A stretch of DNA of 64,000 nt from Montifringilla adamsi. Its lineage: Eukaryota; Chordata; Aves; Passeriformes; Passeridae. The stretch covers positions 10,990,162 to 11,054,161 of the forward strand of contig JAGGNK010006559.1 of the NCBI GenBank assembly GCA_017590115.1, given 5' to 3'. Position numbers and translations under genes: made by a program. Positions 24,253 to 37,400 of this stretch are shown here, piece after piece (positions within the stretch are counted from its first letter, which is position 1; the number at the start of each line of letters is the position of its first letter). The notes beneath the pieces are model-generated. The model was given only the letters and a program-made list of their open reading frames with translations, was not told the origin of the DNA and did no database searches.

Positions 24253-24646
24253 TTCATAGAATGGCTTGGAGTTAGAAGAGACTTAAAAAGATTTTCTAGT
24301 TCAACACCCCTGCCGCACCTTCCACTAGACCTGTTTGCTCCGAGCCCCATCCAACCCAGCCTTGAGCATTTTTAGGAATGGGACATCCCCAACTCTGAGC
24401 AACCTGTTTCAGTGCCTTGCCACCCTCAAAGGAAAAATTTCTTCCTAATAGCTAATCTAAACCTACTTTCCTTCAGTTTAAAGCCATTCGTTTTCATTCT
24501 GTCACTACACACCCTGGTAAAAAGTCTCCCACCTTTCTCTTAGGCTCCCTTCAGGTACTGTAAGGTCAAAATCAGGTCAATCTTCTCCAGGCTGGCCAAT
24601 CCCAATTCTCTTATTCTTTCCTCATAGGAGAGATGCTGCAGCCCTT
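24253..24646 (-). mobile_element. CR1 LINE 3' fragment
   Basis: The plus strand reads as the complement of a CR1 3' end: tcatagaatggcttgga, then the characteristic order of phrases ending in cttctccaggctgg and ctcataggagagatgctgcag. No usable open frame remains. A 5'-truncated minus-strand copy of about 390 bases. Confidence 0.93.
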
Positions 24647-26921
24647 TAAAAAATAGATAGAACGTCTATTATCGTGTGATCATTGTATCTATTTTTTAAT
24701 TCATGTGGCTTTTCAGTTATACACCTTTCAATTAAGGAAGAAAGGAAAACAGCTTGAATTTCTTAAACTTTTACTGGGTGTTTCTGTGTTTGAGCACACC
24801 ACAGGAACCAAAGGGCTATCTGGGCTGAAGAGATTTTTGGTAGTGCTGCTTCCCAAAAAAAGCTGGGCTTCTTCTGCCCCAGCTCTCTGCTTCCATCAGG
24901 AGACAGCAGCTGTCTTGTTCAGTTTCTGGTTGGAGTTTTTGTTTGTCAAAAGATTTTCTGTGCCCACTAATACAAACGCCTGTTTCCCCTGAAAAGCATA
25001 CTTTACTTTTTTCCAGGGCGCCTTTCTTCCTTGGCTGTGTGCCCTGTATCACTCCAAGAAGAAAATAAGTCTGTGAGCGTTCTAGCCTTCCTCAAACCTG
25101 ATCTTTCTGAAGCAAAGCTCTTTCAAAAGTCCTATTTTGAGCTAATGGAAAAGTTACCTGAACTGTTTTAGTCAAGCAGAGTTTTCTGCCAGTCTGATGA
25201 TGCCGAAATCTCTGAGAGTCTCAGTTTCAAGAGTTCATTGTGCAACAAATTCAAAGATGCTCTGTAGTTCTCATGAGCATGAAGTTCAGAAATGCAATGT
25301 TCTAGAAACTCCTGTCTTTCTGGGCTATGGTAAAAGTAGGAAATAACAAAGCACAGGACCATCGAAGACTTGTTCCTTTTTGTCACTCACCTGTGACAAT
25401 CAATCAATTTAAAATTTTCTAACTTCCCCTTATGTTTTCTTTCTCTTCAAGTGTAATTTTTGTTTCAGTGGATAAATCTAAATTAAAAAATTACAGAATG
25501 ATGGAAACTATTACTATTGTTGTATTTTCAGGGAGAATTGTTTTTTCTCTGATTACAGGCTGTTACATAAACTTCAATATTGACATCATTAACATCTTCA
25601 TACCAGTTAACTGTTAGGATGTGTTCATCAAAGAATTGTGCACTCATGTCAGTTAATATAATAGTGAAAGTGAAGATAACCTCACTGTCATCTTTTGGTA
25701 CTTAATTTACTGTATATCTAGGTTTCTTATGAAGATAATTTATTGCTAAAATGAAAGCCATATTGTCTCATAATTAGATCATTACCTTTTCTCCAACAGT
25801 GGTATTTGGGAAAAAAAAAATCCTTACATGTTAAAAAAAAAAAAAATAGGCTCTGTCAAATCTTCAAATTAACATTGACCCCAATAAATTTTCAAGTTTA
25901 ATTAATTTTAAATTGAATCCTAGAACAGTTTTCTGTGGATAGCCAAGAAGCAGAATGTTAGCCTGAAAATTGTTTCAGAAACAGCAATTGCTGTTGTAAT
26001 AATTAAAGACTAATTTCTCAACAACTGGTAATGTATGAATTTAATATATGATTCTAATGTAATAAAAGGACTTCCAACTGTAATACATAAAAGTAAGAAC
26101 TAAATATTGCTTTCACTGGTGTTACCCTACTGTACCGCTGAGATGATCTGGTAACCTCCTAAGATCAGCTAACCTCATTGTTCAGTGGCAAAACCACGTC
26201 TGTCTCAAGAGAATGAAGCAATCCCTGCCTCAAGCTACCCCAAAATCCCAATTTATTTTACACATTACCATTGTGCACAACTGTGAATGAAAAAGGATTG
26301 TGAAAGAACAACAAAATAATAAACCCTTGAGATTTGTCCATATATAGGTAATCACATCAGTGGCATGTATCACATACAAATAGATCAATGTTCAAGAGAA
26401 GCCTTGGGGTGTACTTAAATATACAAATGATGGTGTCACTTAAAAAAGAGACATATTGAAAATAGAAACAATTTTAAGAACCCTGAGAAAAGCCTACAAC
26501 ACACATAAAAATTATTTTCAAAAACTTCAGTGAATTAGTTGTTCTAAGTATCAGTTTTAATTTTATTCAACAGAGACTGACTTTTAGATGTCATGCCTCC
26601 TAGGTAATACCCAAATTACTTGGTTAGTTTATATAAATTTACATATATCAGCATTAAACTTGTAATGGTACCTAAGAGGGATTTTTGTGGAGGTAGAGGT
26701 ATACTTTTTTCCAGTATTGTCAGCTCTGCAGTTTCAGGAAGGTTAACGATATATTTTGCACAAGCTGAGATAGGGAACTGCTTAATTTCATAGAGATTAG
26801 CTTTTCTTGAAATTTAGGTAATGTGTTCAATCATTGGAAGGTTATTGTCCTTGTAAAATCGTCAATATTTTATAGTATAGAATATTTGATGTACAATGAA
26901 ATGCAAGGGAACAAAACAGTT

Positions 26922-26939
26922 ATAATAATAATAATAATA
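26922..26939. repeat. (ATA)n microsatellite
   Basis: Six perfect units of a three-base A/T repeat in AT-rich DNA. Confidence 0.9.
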
Positions 26940-28470
26940 GCTTTGAGCTCCTAGAATAAAAATTTGAAGAAAAGTTTTTATAGTTCACTCAAAATGGAGA
27001 TTGTAGGGTTATGTATTTTTTTCTGTTATAAAATAGAGGTTTTAAGGAAATCTGCTTGAAGATTAACAATGTTTTAAAAATTACGATTTTTTTAAAAAAG
27101 GAAGAATTATGTATTAGAATGCTGACACTTCACATTCATATACCTACCTAGTCTAGGGCATGCTAGTGTGTAGAGTCAGCAGTTCTCCTCAGGACTGTGG
27201 CTCAGTTTTCCTCCCCACAATTTGCCCAGCCTGATCACTTACAGCTCGTTCTCTCCTGTAGCTTCTATCCCTTGTTTTGGTGCCATTTCCCCCTTGCAGC
27301 ACCTCTTCCCTGCTCACTTTGTGGGACATTCCTATTAAAACTTGCAGTGTGACTCAAAGATCACCTCTATCCTTTCACATGGCAGAGAGGAGGAAGCACC
27401 ACACAAACATCAGACCTGTGCCTGGCAAAGTCCGTGCTGTCACTGCTCCAGGGTCTGTGCAGCCCTGGGAAGGGGCTACAGGTAAAGCTGCTGGCTTAAA
27501 GCCTGGTCAGGTTCCAGCAAGGTGGTAGTGGTTGTTGCTTGATGACCCAAAGGAAGTCATCTTAAGGTTAGAACAGATTAACGATTAGCTTCTAGAATTC
27601 TCTGTAGAAAACTTTCACAATTCATACTTAAGGCTTTTAGCAGTCTAAGACAAGCATTTTCAAGGGTTGTCATAACAAGAATAAGTGTAATATGTAAGAG
27701 AAGTGAATTTCCATTTAGCACTAGTGCTGCAAGTCACAATTTACCTGCCCTGAGTTATAACCTGCAGCTACTCAGGGTCACCACAACCAGCCCACTGTGG
27801 GTGTAACAGGCAGGTTGCTGGCCAAGGACAAAAGGAATTATTTCAGGTGGCTGATGAACTGTGTGTGAACTGGGATCAATGATTCATTGCCTTTCCCAAA
27901 ACAAGATCTAAAGGGGAAAAAGGAAAAGCAAGAGGAAGAGGTTCAAAAGAAAGGAGTATGTGCTTCATACAGCTGGTCTTGAGGTGTGAATCTCCTTTTC
28001 ATGGGCCTTTTTACGTGCTAAGAATGTGTGTGGGCAAGAACACTGTAAGTTCATATGTTAGAAATACTTGTGCTCTTTTCCTAAATGCAGTGATGGCACA
28101 GGATGGCTAGGAGGGCATCTGAAGGGCAGATTGTTTATGCAAGGCAAGACTAAATCCCTGTAATTTAATGTTTATCTTTAACCAAGATGTGTCCAACCCC
28201 TCTAGTAGTATTTCTTCTCTTTTTTACTTGCTTTTATTTACTTTTACTTCCTGTGCTGGTCATCTTTTCCAGAATTGGCTTCTGACTGGACAAACATAAT
28301 GCTGACATGTGAGGGTTTGTAGTCTGACTCTATGCCTGTGTTTATGTTTTTGCACTGGATGAGAAATTGTAAATCTTGAAATATTGTCTAAGAATTCTTA
28401 TTTCTATGTTTTGGAGTTAGAGGGAAATTTTAGGATAAGTACCCTCTTGATCATTGTGGAAAGTGTTACC

Positions 28471-28500
28471 TTTTTTTTCTTTTTTTTTTTTTTTTTTTTT
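28471..28500. repeat. Poly-T tract with one C (T8-C-T21)
   Basis: Eight T, one C and twenty-one T, followed by AATTTTATTTTAAGG. The TTTATT just beyond could be the complement of a poly(A) signal, but nothing downstream resembles a transcript. Confidence 0.85.
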
Positions 28501-29593
28501 AATTTTATTTTAAGGAAATGTTAAACAGAACAGTAAATAATTTGGCCTTTGCAAGGTAAAGGATTGTCCCCAACTGGAGCATCTAAGAGATTTTTCATGA
28601 AGCTCTTATGTATTTTTTTTAGTGCAAAGCCAGTGTTAAAATTAATTCAAGATCTGCTTCAGATTCATTCTAGCACTGAAAGCTTTGAAATATATCATAT
28701 TTGAGAGAGACAATTTTTTGAACCAACACAGAATCTGTGTAGTATAAATACTTCAGCAAACAAGAAGAGCAAGAGCAAATCTGAAATTACATTCTTCCTC
28801 CTCTGTTTGCCAGAGCATAAGCATATTTAACTGTACAGAAAATGGTAGAAATCTCTGTGTATCAGTTGGTATCAGGAGAAAATCTGACCTGCTTATCCTT
28901 AAAATTGATTTGAAACATAATGACATATTTATTTAATGTTGTATTTTAATTCTTGCATTGGAGGTTGGTTTGTTTTAATTTGCTGAGCTGATGAAATAGA
29001 TAAGGGGAAATGAAAAAAACGGGAAGGAGGAGAATGAGGAAAATATCTTTCATCCTTCTATTTTTATATGCAAGTAAAATGGAGAAGAAATACTACTAGA
29101 GGGGTTGGGGACATCTTGAGTAAAGATTAACACTACATTACAGTGATTTAGTATTTATTTTTCTTCAGAGTGTGTATGGCTGAGTTTGGTCATGCTACCC
29201 CCATACAGTGTCTGAGCTTCATAATTTGGCACCAGTATACATTTGTTCTCAAAGGCATTTTACAGCTTGCTTTCAGAGAGCTTCAGAGATTATGTTTTCA
29301 AAGACCTATCAGAAAACAGCTTTGTGATTTTGATTATTTTCATTAAAGATTATATTGCTGTAGAAGAAAAATAGTGAAGCCTAATTTTTTTGTCCTGAAT
29401 AGTCTTGGAAAAGATCAAGTGCTCAGCTAATGAATGGATTAGTGCTTTTTCTCATTGCTTTATAAGTCTCAGATATTTCCCAATGGAAATACATAAATAG
29501 ATTTTGATAACGAACAAAGGGAAGACATATTTTATTCTAAAAGTACTAATGCTGAAGGGCATGCCAAATACTGCAGGGTTTTTTTCTGGTGGC

Positions 29594-29610
29594 TTTTTTT
29601 TTTTTTTTTT
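29594..29610. repeat. T17 homopolymer tract
   Basis: Seventeen T followed by CGTGAGG. It creates a lysine-rich stretch in a spurious minus-strand open frame. Confidence 0.85.
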
Positions 29611-30290
29611 CGTGAGGAGAGAACTGAAAATCACCAAGGATTTTGACCAAAGATTTTTTTTAAGCTGTGTGAAGTAATTAAAAGTAGTAAGCCCATAATG
29701 GTGATTTCCAGACTCTAAAAGGGTATTAGAAAAATCTGAAGTGCTGGGACATACAAGAAAATCTGGAGCCTCATGCATATAGAACCATAAATGCCTATGC
29801 ATCACCTGTTCCATTTCAAGGCCAAGGAAAATGAAAATATTCCATATTAGGAACTAAGCTAGTCAATAGTACTGCAAGAAGAGAAATAATTTGTCTTTTA
29901 TATAGTAAAAGAAGTAATTTTTATTATCTTTTTTTTGTTTTTTTCTAATCTCAAATTCTAATTTGAGAGAGTGGATGCTGTGAAAATCTGGCAAATTAAC
30001 TGAAATTCTTGCCTCTCTCTAGGAATCTGTTGGGACCAGAAAATCTTATGGTTTTTCTAGAAGGTGATAGTCAGTGTTTGATTTTAAACACAAATTATTT
30101 TGCAGAGCTGTGGAATTACAAAAGAAATTATGGATGAGCACGAATTTTTTCTCCTCAGAAGACCTTTTACAAGTGTCAAATCTTAAACTTACAAACACGC
30201 ATTAAATAATCATGAGGCAGTTGGCATGCGTCTTGGGAAGATGTCAGGAAGTAAAACATAGAATATAGAGAGGTGATATATTATTAAAAT

Positions 30291-30350
30291 CTCATCTATC
30301 CTTAGTAGTAAGATAGTACAGTATTATATCCTCATATATCCTTAATAGTA
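30291..30350. repeat. Imperfect 20-bp direct repeat, 40-bp period
   Basis: ctcatctatccttagtagta (30291-30310) recurs as ctcatatatccttaatagta (30331-30350), two mismatches in twenty. A small local duplication. Confidence 0.8.
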
Positions 30351-31517
30351 ATGCATGCTTTATTGTCAAACTTTATCTGAACAACTTTTGAGCCAAACTG
30401 AAGCTTGTCCATGCCTCACACAGATCTTACTTGAATTTCTTTTTCAAATCTACTACTTCTTTTCTTAGGCACACAGTAATATAAATACAGAAAATATTGC
30501 CTCATAAAATCCTTTGTCTTTTTATACATCTCACAATTCTCTTAAATGCAGTAATTTACAGGCCTAAAGCAGGAAAGTTTAGAAATCAGGACAGAAAAAG
30601 AGGTTAATTTTCTTCACGTTAGTGAACTGCTGTACTGTTTTTCTCTTAGCTTCCAAGAAAGATTACAGCAATAGTGGGTCTCTGTTGTCTAACAGAGAGT
30701 TTAATATAGGTGCCAACAGCCAAAAATGTCTTTCATTTTTTAAAAATTGGATACAGCACTGTTCATTTCTACAACTTGTCCTTCTGAGGTGGTACAAGAA
30801 GTGGAAAACTTACGAACTTTACTACTTCTGAGCAAGAAGGTGGCTCTATAACACAATCAAGGATCTACCAGGAGAAAGGGGAGAAGAGAACCTCTCTTGA
30901 TAGCATCATAATTTGCCTAAGCCTATCTGTAGAAAAAAAAAACAAACCAAACTCAACAGCACTCAAAGCGACAAGGTTTCATATTTTTCTTCCTATTTTG
31001 TATGCAGTTATATGTCTGTTTTTAAAACTTGATGCCAATTTTGGCTGAGCTGACACATATGTGACCCTGCATCCATTGTTTAATTTCCCTGAGCCTCTTG
31101 ACAGGACAGCCAGACAAGAACAAAAAACCACTGGATAACACAGATGGAAAAGGAAAATAAATTTTACACAAAGCACTATGGTTTGGGATGAGTAATTTGA
31201 GGGGAGGATGTGAAGCAAGCACTGGACTGGATGAGACTCCAAAGAGATCACCTAAACTATCCAGGTAAGTCAACGTACTCAAAGCAATAATCCCACTGAG
31301 TTTTTGATCTGAAGTGCAATCTGTCCATCAATTTTTGTGCCTGGGTGGCTGTGCACATTCATGTCTGTGTGGGAGAGGATGCTGGAGAAGTTCGGACAGG
31401 TCAAAAGAGCATTTCAGACCTTGTGATTACGGTTGTGAATTAGTCTCATGTCATCATAAGCAGCATGATAACATGCAGACAAATGTTTCTTTTGCATGGA
31501 AATTTCTGTAATCACCT

Positions 31518-31560
31518 ATGTGCATGAATAGCTTGAAATTCATGCAATATTCATGCACAT
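31518..31560. repeat. Perfect 13-bp inverted repeat with 17-base loop
   Basis: ATGTGCATGAATA at 31518-31530 is exactly reversed and complemented at 31548-31560 (TATTCATGCACAT). The loop itself holds another TTCATGCAA. It could form a hairpin or cruciform, or act as paired protein sites. Confidence 0.85.
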
Positions 31561-31611
31561 ATCAAAAAAAGCAGCTTAAAAGTAAATAAAGTACCTTTCT
31601 GCATTTTGTGT

Positions 31612-31800
31612 ACCTTCTGGGGGTTTCTTTAGTTTTTTTTTGAGGGGGTGTTTATTTTGTTTTTTATGGGTTTGTTTTGTTTTGGTTTTTTGGGGGCGTG
31701 ATTGGTTTTTTTGGGGCTTTTTTTGTGGTTTTTTTTTTTTTTTGCTTGGTTTTGGGGGTTTTTGTTTGTTTGTTTGTTTGTTTGTTTTTTTAATTTGGTT
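31612..31800. repeat. T/G-rich low-complexity block with (TTTG)n
   Basis: The plus strand is almost only T and G, with repeated G4-G6 runs in T-rich spacers and a (TTTG)n run around 31,764-31,788. Open frames on both strands here come from the composition bias and are not genes. Confidence 0.9.
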
Positions 31801-34022
31801 TAGGTTTTTTTCTAAGCTGCAAAGGATTTCTCTTGTGTTAAGTAGACTCAGGGCAAGAAACTGCATCTGGAAAATGAAGCACAGTAGCTTAGTACTAAAG
31901 TTAAAATTTTGGCTAAATGGTATGCAATGCACATTGCTTAAAAGATGACTCCTAGAACTCTGGAAACTAGTAAACTTATTTTGTTTTTCCTTGTAAACTA
32001 AATTATTGAATAAGTATCTTCTGAGCCTGCGTTTCTTACTATGACTTAAGAAAAAAATACATTAATGACTTAATGACTGGTGACTGAGGCATACTCTTAT
32101 TTTGTTTTTGCATTCTATAAACACAATTCAAAAAATTTTGAACCAAAAATGTAGAACAAGTAGTTCCATTTGATCTTTCTGGCTAGAAATCAGGAACAAT
32201 TCATATAATGACAAATGTTCTGATGACAAATTACAAATTGCTTTAAAGCCAGTGTAAGCTGACAAACATTGATGGGGCATTGCAGAGTTCAGAGGCTGTT
32301 GTTAGTCAGGATTTTGGAGGCAATTACATTTCTGTGGGTGTCAATAGTAACTCATCTCTGCTCTATTCAAGGGAGAAATTTGTTCAGCCACAGGCATCAA
32401 ACTGTAATGGATATAATTCTAGGAAATTATTCAAGCCAAATGTTTGTGCCAAATTAACAGAAGTGCTAATTTGTCAGACAGTATGAGAAACGACTTGTGT
32501 CATGTAGGGAGGGCTTTTTTTTTTTTTTTAAATAATATTCCAATGCCAATAGATATTGACTTATTCTAGGGGACCTGAATTTGCTAAGAACTTCAAATAT
32601 TAAATTACCTTTTTCTTTATATTGCTAGGCTAACTTAGTGTGTCTTAGATCCTGTCAACTGTGATTTCTCTAAGTACATTGATAATTATTTTAGTGAAGT
32701 TGTGGAGGTGAGAAGAAATGCAATAAACCAAGTGCTCACTTGTATATTTTAAAGTATGATATTTATGTCTATCATGATAACTTTTCCAGATTGCTGAATA
32801 GAAGAAATTAAAAGTGGTCAAACCCCATAAAAGTAAGAGACAGCCTTGTCCTTAATTAGAGCTTTCAAAGTTTCTGATGATACAGTCAGTAAAGGAGAAA
32901 TAGTTTAGAAATTTGTAGATGAATTCATTACTTCACCGTGTCATAACTTTTATATGTTCTTGGAAAGCAATATGGAGAGAATTCATGTTCCATTCACATT
33001 GAAATCAAAAGCATCTTGCCTTCAGAGGGGTTAGAATAACACTGAAATTTTTTTCAAATTTCACAGTACAGCCTATTTTAATTTTTATGTGATTTTGCAG
33101 CTGGAATATGTCTTCAAAGAGGCAGTCTTTATGGGCAGGTACTTGGAAAGATTATCAGATCACTATTGATCAGTAGATACATGGAATCACTCTTCAAATT
33201 TGAAATTAAACTATTGATCATAACATCCTCCAGTGGATGTCATAATTTACGTGCCTGTGGAGGGCTCCATACAGCCTTTGTAGAGCACAGAGAGAAATCT
33301 CTGTTCAACAGCATGTCATTGCTTTATTTATGTATATGGATGTTTATTTTATTAAAGAAACACAATCAAAAATTACAGCTCTGGCTTCTGGTTCTTTGAT
33401 GAAAGTGCCACAAGGATTCTTTCAGTCCTAGGAGAAGTTACACACCAGTGGTCCTGCTTTGTGAAGCCATCCAACAGTTGGCCAAGTACTGATTCCACAG
33501 GTTAGGATGTTAAAGACAATATATTTTAAAAGCAAAACCTTTCCCTCAGCCTTGTCTGCTCTTTGGAGGAAGTTAGGGGCATACTTATATTTTAAAAGTA
33601 TGCTAACCATTAACAGCTGCTGGCTGAGGAGTCTGGGTTTTGCTACTGCCACTTGAATTTGGTGTAGCTAATGTCCAAGGGGTATCTCTGATTTCCCAAG
33701 TTCCTCCAACAAGGCAAAGGTGCTGTGGGGTGTGTGTCTCCTTCTTTCACCTCTGGATGAAAGAGGTGACCTAAAGCCTTGAGGCTGGTCACTATGGATG
33801 ATAATTTTCAGGGGAAGGAATATTTGTATAACCATCATTTCACTATAATAAGGAATTTATCAGATAACCACTTCAAATTTAGTAACACTGTTAAAATGTT
33901 AGCAATTTTAAAATCTTGATGTAAAAAGCTTTTTCAAATATTGTAGCACCTGACTGCAGTGTACAACTACCAGATAGTAGAAAGGGGAAAACAAGAGTAT
34001 CCAGTTAAATATACTAAGGAAG

Positions 34023-34468
34023 ATCACAGGATCATGGAATAGTTTGGGCTGGAAGGCACCTTTAAAGACCACCTAGTTCAACTCCCCCGCAATCACCAGG
34101 AAAATCTTTGACTAGGTTAGGTTTCCCAGAGCCTTATTCTATCTGACCTTGACTTTCCAAGGATGAGGAATTCTCTCCTGGAAACCTGCTCCAGTGTTTC
34201 ACTACCCTCAGTGTAAAAAAATAACTTCATTGTATCTAATCTACACTGACATTCCTTCCATTTAAAACCATTACCCTGTGTGCCATCACAAGAGGCCCTG
34301 CTGAAAGCTTTGCCTTTCTCATACTCCCCCTCAAGGTATTGGAAGGTGCTGTAAGGTCTTAAAGCCTTCTCTTCTCTGGGCTGAACAACCCCAGCTCTCT
34401 GAGCCTGTCTTTACAAGAGAGGTGTTGCAGCCCTCTGATGAATTTTGTGGACTCCTCTGAACCCACTG
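34023..34468 (-). mobile_element. CR1 LINE 3' fragment
   Basis: The plus strand begins with the complement of a CR1 3' end (aggatcatggaatagtttgggctggaaggcacc, read in two parts), continues through ctccagtgtttcactaccctca and ends with gttgcagccctctgatgaa. A typical 5'-truncated minus-strand copy. The 92-codon frame over it has no coding meaning. Confidence 0.93.
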
Positions 34469-37400
34469 TCTTTGTCGTGCTGACAGCTCCACCATAGATG
34501 TTTTTACTAGCGTGCTCAGATTTTGTTGATATATGCTCAGTAGATTGCCATTTGTTATGTCTCCTTGTGAGAACGTGCTAGCACTACCTTCCCCATTTGA
34601 GTTATTCATTTTGTAGCTTTCAAATGAGCTGTGTCAGGCCTGCTCACTTCTTTATATTAGCTGAGTCGTGAGTTTTCAGAAGGATTAATATATACTCCTT
34701 CAGCTTTCACGCCTTTGTGCTGTCCCGAGACTCATAAAGCAAGAGGGATTGATAGGTTCAGCATTTTACTCATGTAACATGAAGAAATCATTTAGAAAAG
34801 TGATTTATGGTGTTGCAGTGATATGGTTCATAAAGGATAATGCCTTTCTACTTTAAATTCACATTCTATTACATAGGAAAGGCTTTGGCATTTGAAAGAA
34901 AAGTCAGCTGTGGAATCATCAATTTATAACAGACTCTTTGAATGTGAAATAGAGGGAAACACCCCATCAAACACTTTATTCCTGGTAATGTTAGCTTCCC
35001 TGATAGTTAATTAGTCATGGATGGTGCTATTTGACAATTAGCTGTAGATTTCTGATTGTGATGAAGAATGGTTGGAAGGAAAATGAGAGAGACAGTAACC
35101 TATACAGCATTTCTGTATGTGTAGAAGAGGTAATTTATTCAAGGACAAGCCTTTAATTCTTTTGTCTTTTACATGTTAAAATGACACAAAATGGGAAGGT
35201 TGAGACAGGCTTACCTAGCTTATTCCCACTTCAATATTCAGCAGCAATAATGAGATTAGAATATATTTTCTTGTTATCAGCTGACCTGATACTTTTCAAT
35301 ACACAGTGGAATGAGAGCTATTACAGTGGTCCCCAGATATTTGAGCCTATTCCCATTCTTCTTTTATCTTCCTCATTTTTTTATTACTAGTTATGACTTA
35401 AATCACAGCTCAGTTCTTTGCTCTCAGTTTAAAACCAGATCTTACCCATCATCTTGGCTGTTTGTTGATTTTGGGAGCTGCTCTGCCTGTGGCTACTGCT
35501 CCTTGCCTAGTGATCACAGGAAGCAAGCAAGAACCTGCTGATGCAGCAATAACACAAGTAGTGCTCTCTGGGGATTTTTTTTTTTTTTCCCTTTTGAAAG
35601 TACACAAACATGACTGAAAAGGCATAGTTTTGGCGCTGTGCTGGTATGGGCTGTAGAAGGAAGAGGAGTATTATCAGGCAGGAAGTTGGTGGAAATGACA
35701 GAAAAGGGGGATTTGTTGAATTTTTAATGACATATGTCGGTTCTTCATACCCTGTGCACAGAAGCAGAGTAACAGGCTTAGGGGACACACCTAAATCATT
35801 GTAAAGGATGACTGGGACCAGTTCCTGCGTAAAGTGGCTGAACATGACAACATCTTTCTTTCTATGAACAAGGAAAAATCAGAATAAAACTTCCTTTATA
35901 CTAAAGAGAAGATTAACCCTGCCTTCTTTATCCGTCTTCCCTTAATAATTAACTTCTCTGAATGCTACAGGGTGAAGTATGGCGCTATTCTGACTATTTA
36001 TTGGAAAAGGTTTGTCAAAGACAAAGCACAAACTTCTCTTTATTCTTAAATTTTCCCCATAAATTTAGTGAAAAATGTGACTATATGCAAATATCAAAAT
36101 CTGGGAGAAACAAACAGAAAGAAAGTAGGAACTTTGGTACAGTTTTTTAAGGAGGAGTATGAAGTAAGGACAGTAGCTGTTTGACTTGATGAGGTTCAAA
36201 TCAGGAAAGGGGCACAGAAGGTTTTGGTAATTCTTATATTTTCTCAGATGAATTGATTCTCACTTAAGAAGTGTAATTTTCACTGTTTGGATCACTTTTT
36301 CTAGATGTTTTCACAAGTGGCCCTTTAGACAACCCTGAATTTATGTGGTTTGCTCTCTTCCTCTGAAGTCCTTAATAAAAACATCAAGCTACATAGGATC
36401 TTAGCAATGACCTTGTTGGTAGTCTGCCATGACTGTATACATAAAATCTTCAAATCTAGATTGCTTCATAATTATTCATCATAATTCATAACTGCACTCA
36501 TCAGAGACTGTGGTTAGGGTTTCTAAGGTAGGCTTTATTCACAGGGAGTATGGAAAGGAAAGAGAACTGCAAAACTAGAAGAAAAGTAGTTACTGTGAAT
36601 TACCTTAGCTTTGCTTGCTGCTGCGACTTTTTTATTTTCTAAGCAAAAATAAATTCCAAGAATGAAGAGTGTTTAAATTTAATCTAACTCGAATATTGCT
36701 TCCATAGCTGCATATTTTGCTCCTTCTTCCCTTTACCTCTTCTTACCTGTCCCTTCAACCAGTGGCAACTGCTGTCATAAACCTGTCTCCTGTTATTGGT
36801 GACATGAGAACAGAGAATGCCTTTATGTGGCAGGAGTCTTGGTAGCTATAGCAAACCACTTCATCTTCTTAATAAAAAACATAACTTTTTAATGCTTTAT
36901 CTTTCTATTAGTAACTGTAGTGATATTCAGTACTCTGCAAAATGGCTTATTTCTTTCAGAGCTGCCTCAAACCTGTAGTATCTAGATCTTGGGATCTTTC
37001 AGGCCTTGTCTGTGCTTCTAGGGGCATGATGTACCACAGCCATGAATTTCCTCAAAAATAATCAGAGCTGTGAAATTGTCTAAATAGGTAAGAATTTGCA
37101 GCATTGAGATCAAATTTACAATTTGCTTTTGAATGAAAATGTTGTTGCTCACTTGGGATACCTGGGATGCAAAGGTCAGAGGAGATGGAGGCTCTGGGAG
37201 AGGAAGGCAGTGCTCTGCCATTCTTGTGCCTGTGAGCTTGAAAATCAAATCTCCTTTGAGAACCAGCTGTAATTAACACAGATTTCTGGGTAATGGAGGA
37301 TTTTGGTGCCCAAGAGAAAAGCACAGATAATACAAACCTATGTAAATGAATTCTAGAAATACAGGATCTGTACAAAGCCCATGCGTCCCACTGCCATGTA

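Larger units (their letters stand above)
24647..34022. other. Intergenic gene-free block
   Basis: Mostly very AT-rich DNA with simple repeats. A block near 27,130-27,530 is richer in GC and has an 83-codon open frame with no recognisable product. No exon, tRNA or known repeat family was identified apart from the items listed separately. Confidence 0.55.

Noticed and set aside
27277..27528. 83-codon plus-strand frame in a GC-richer patch
   Set aside because: No homologue recognised and no transcript context; open by composition.
31576..31948. Open frames of 118 (minus) and 102 (plus) codons
   Set aside because: They are produced by the T/G-rich simple-sequence block; the peptides are Lys/Pro/Gln-rich or Phe/Trp/Gly-rich low complexity.
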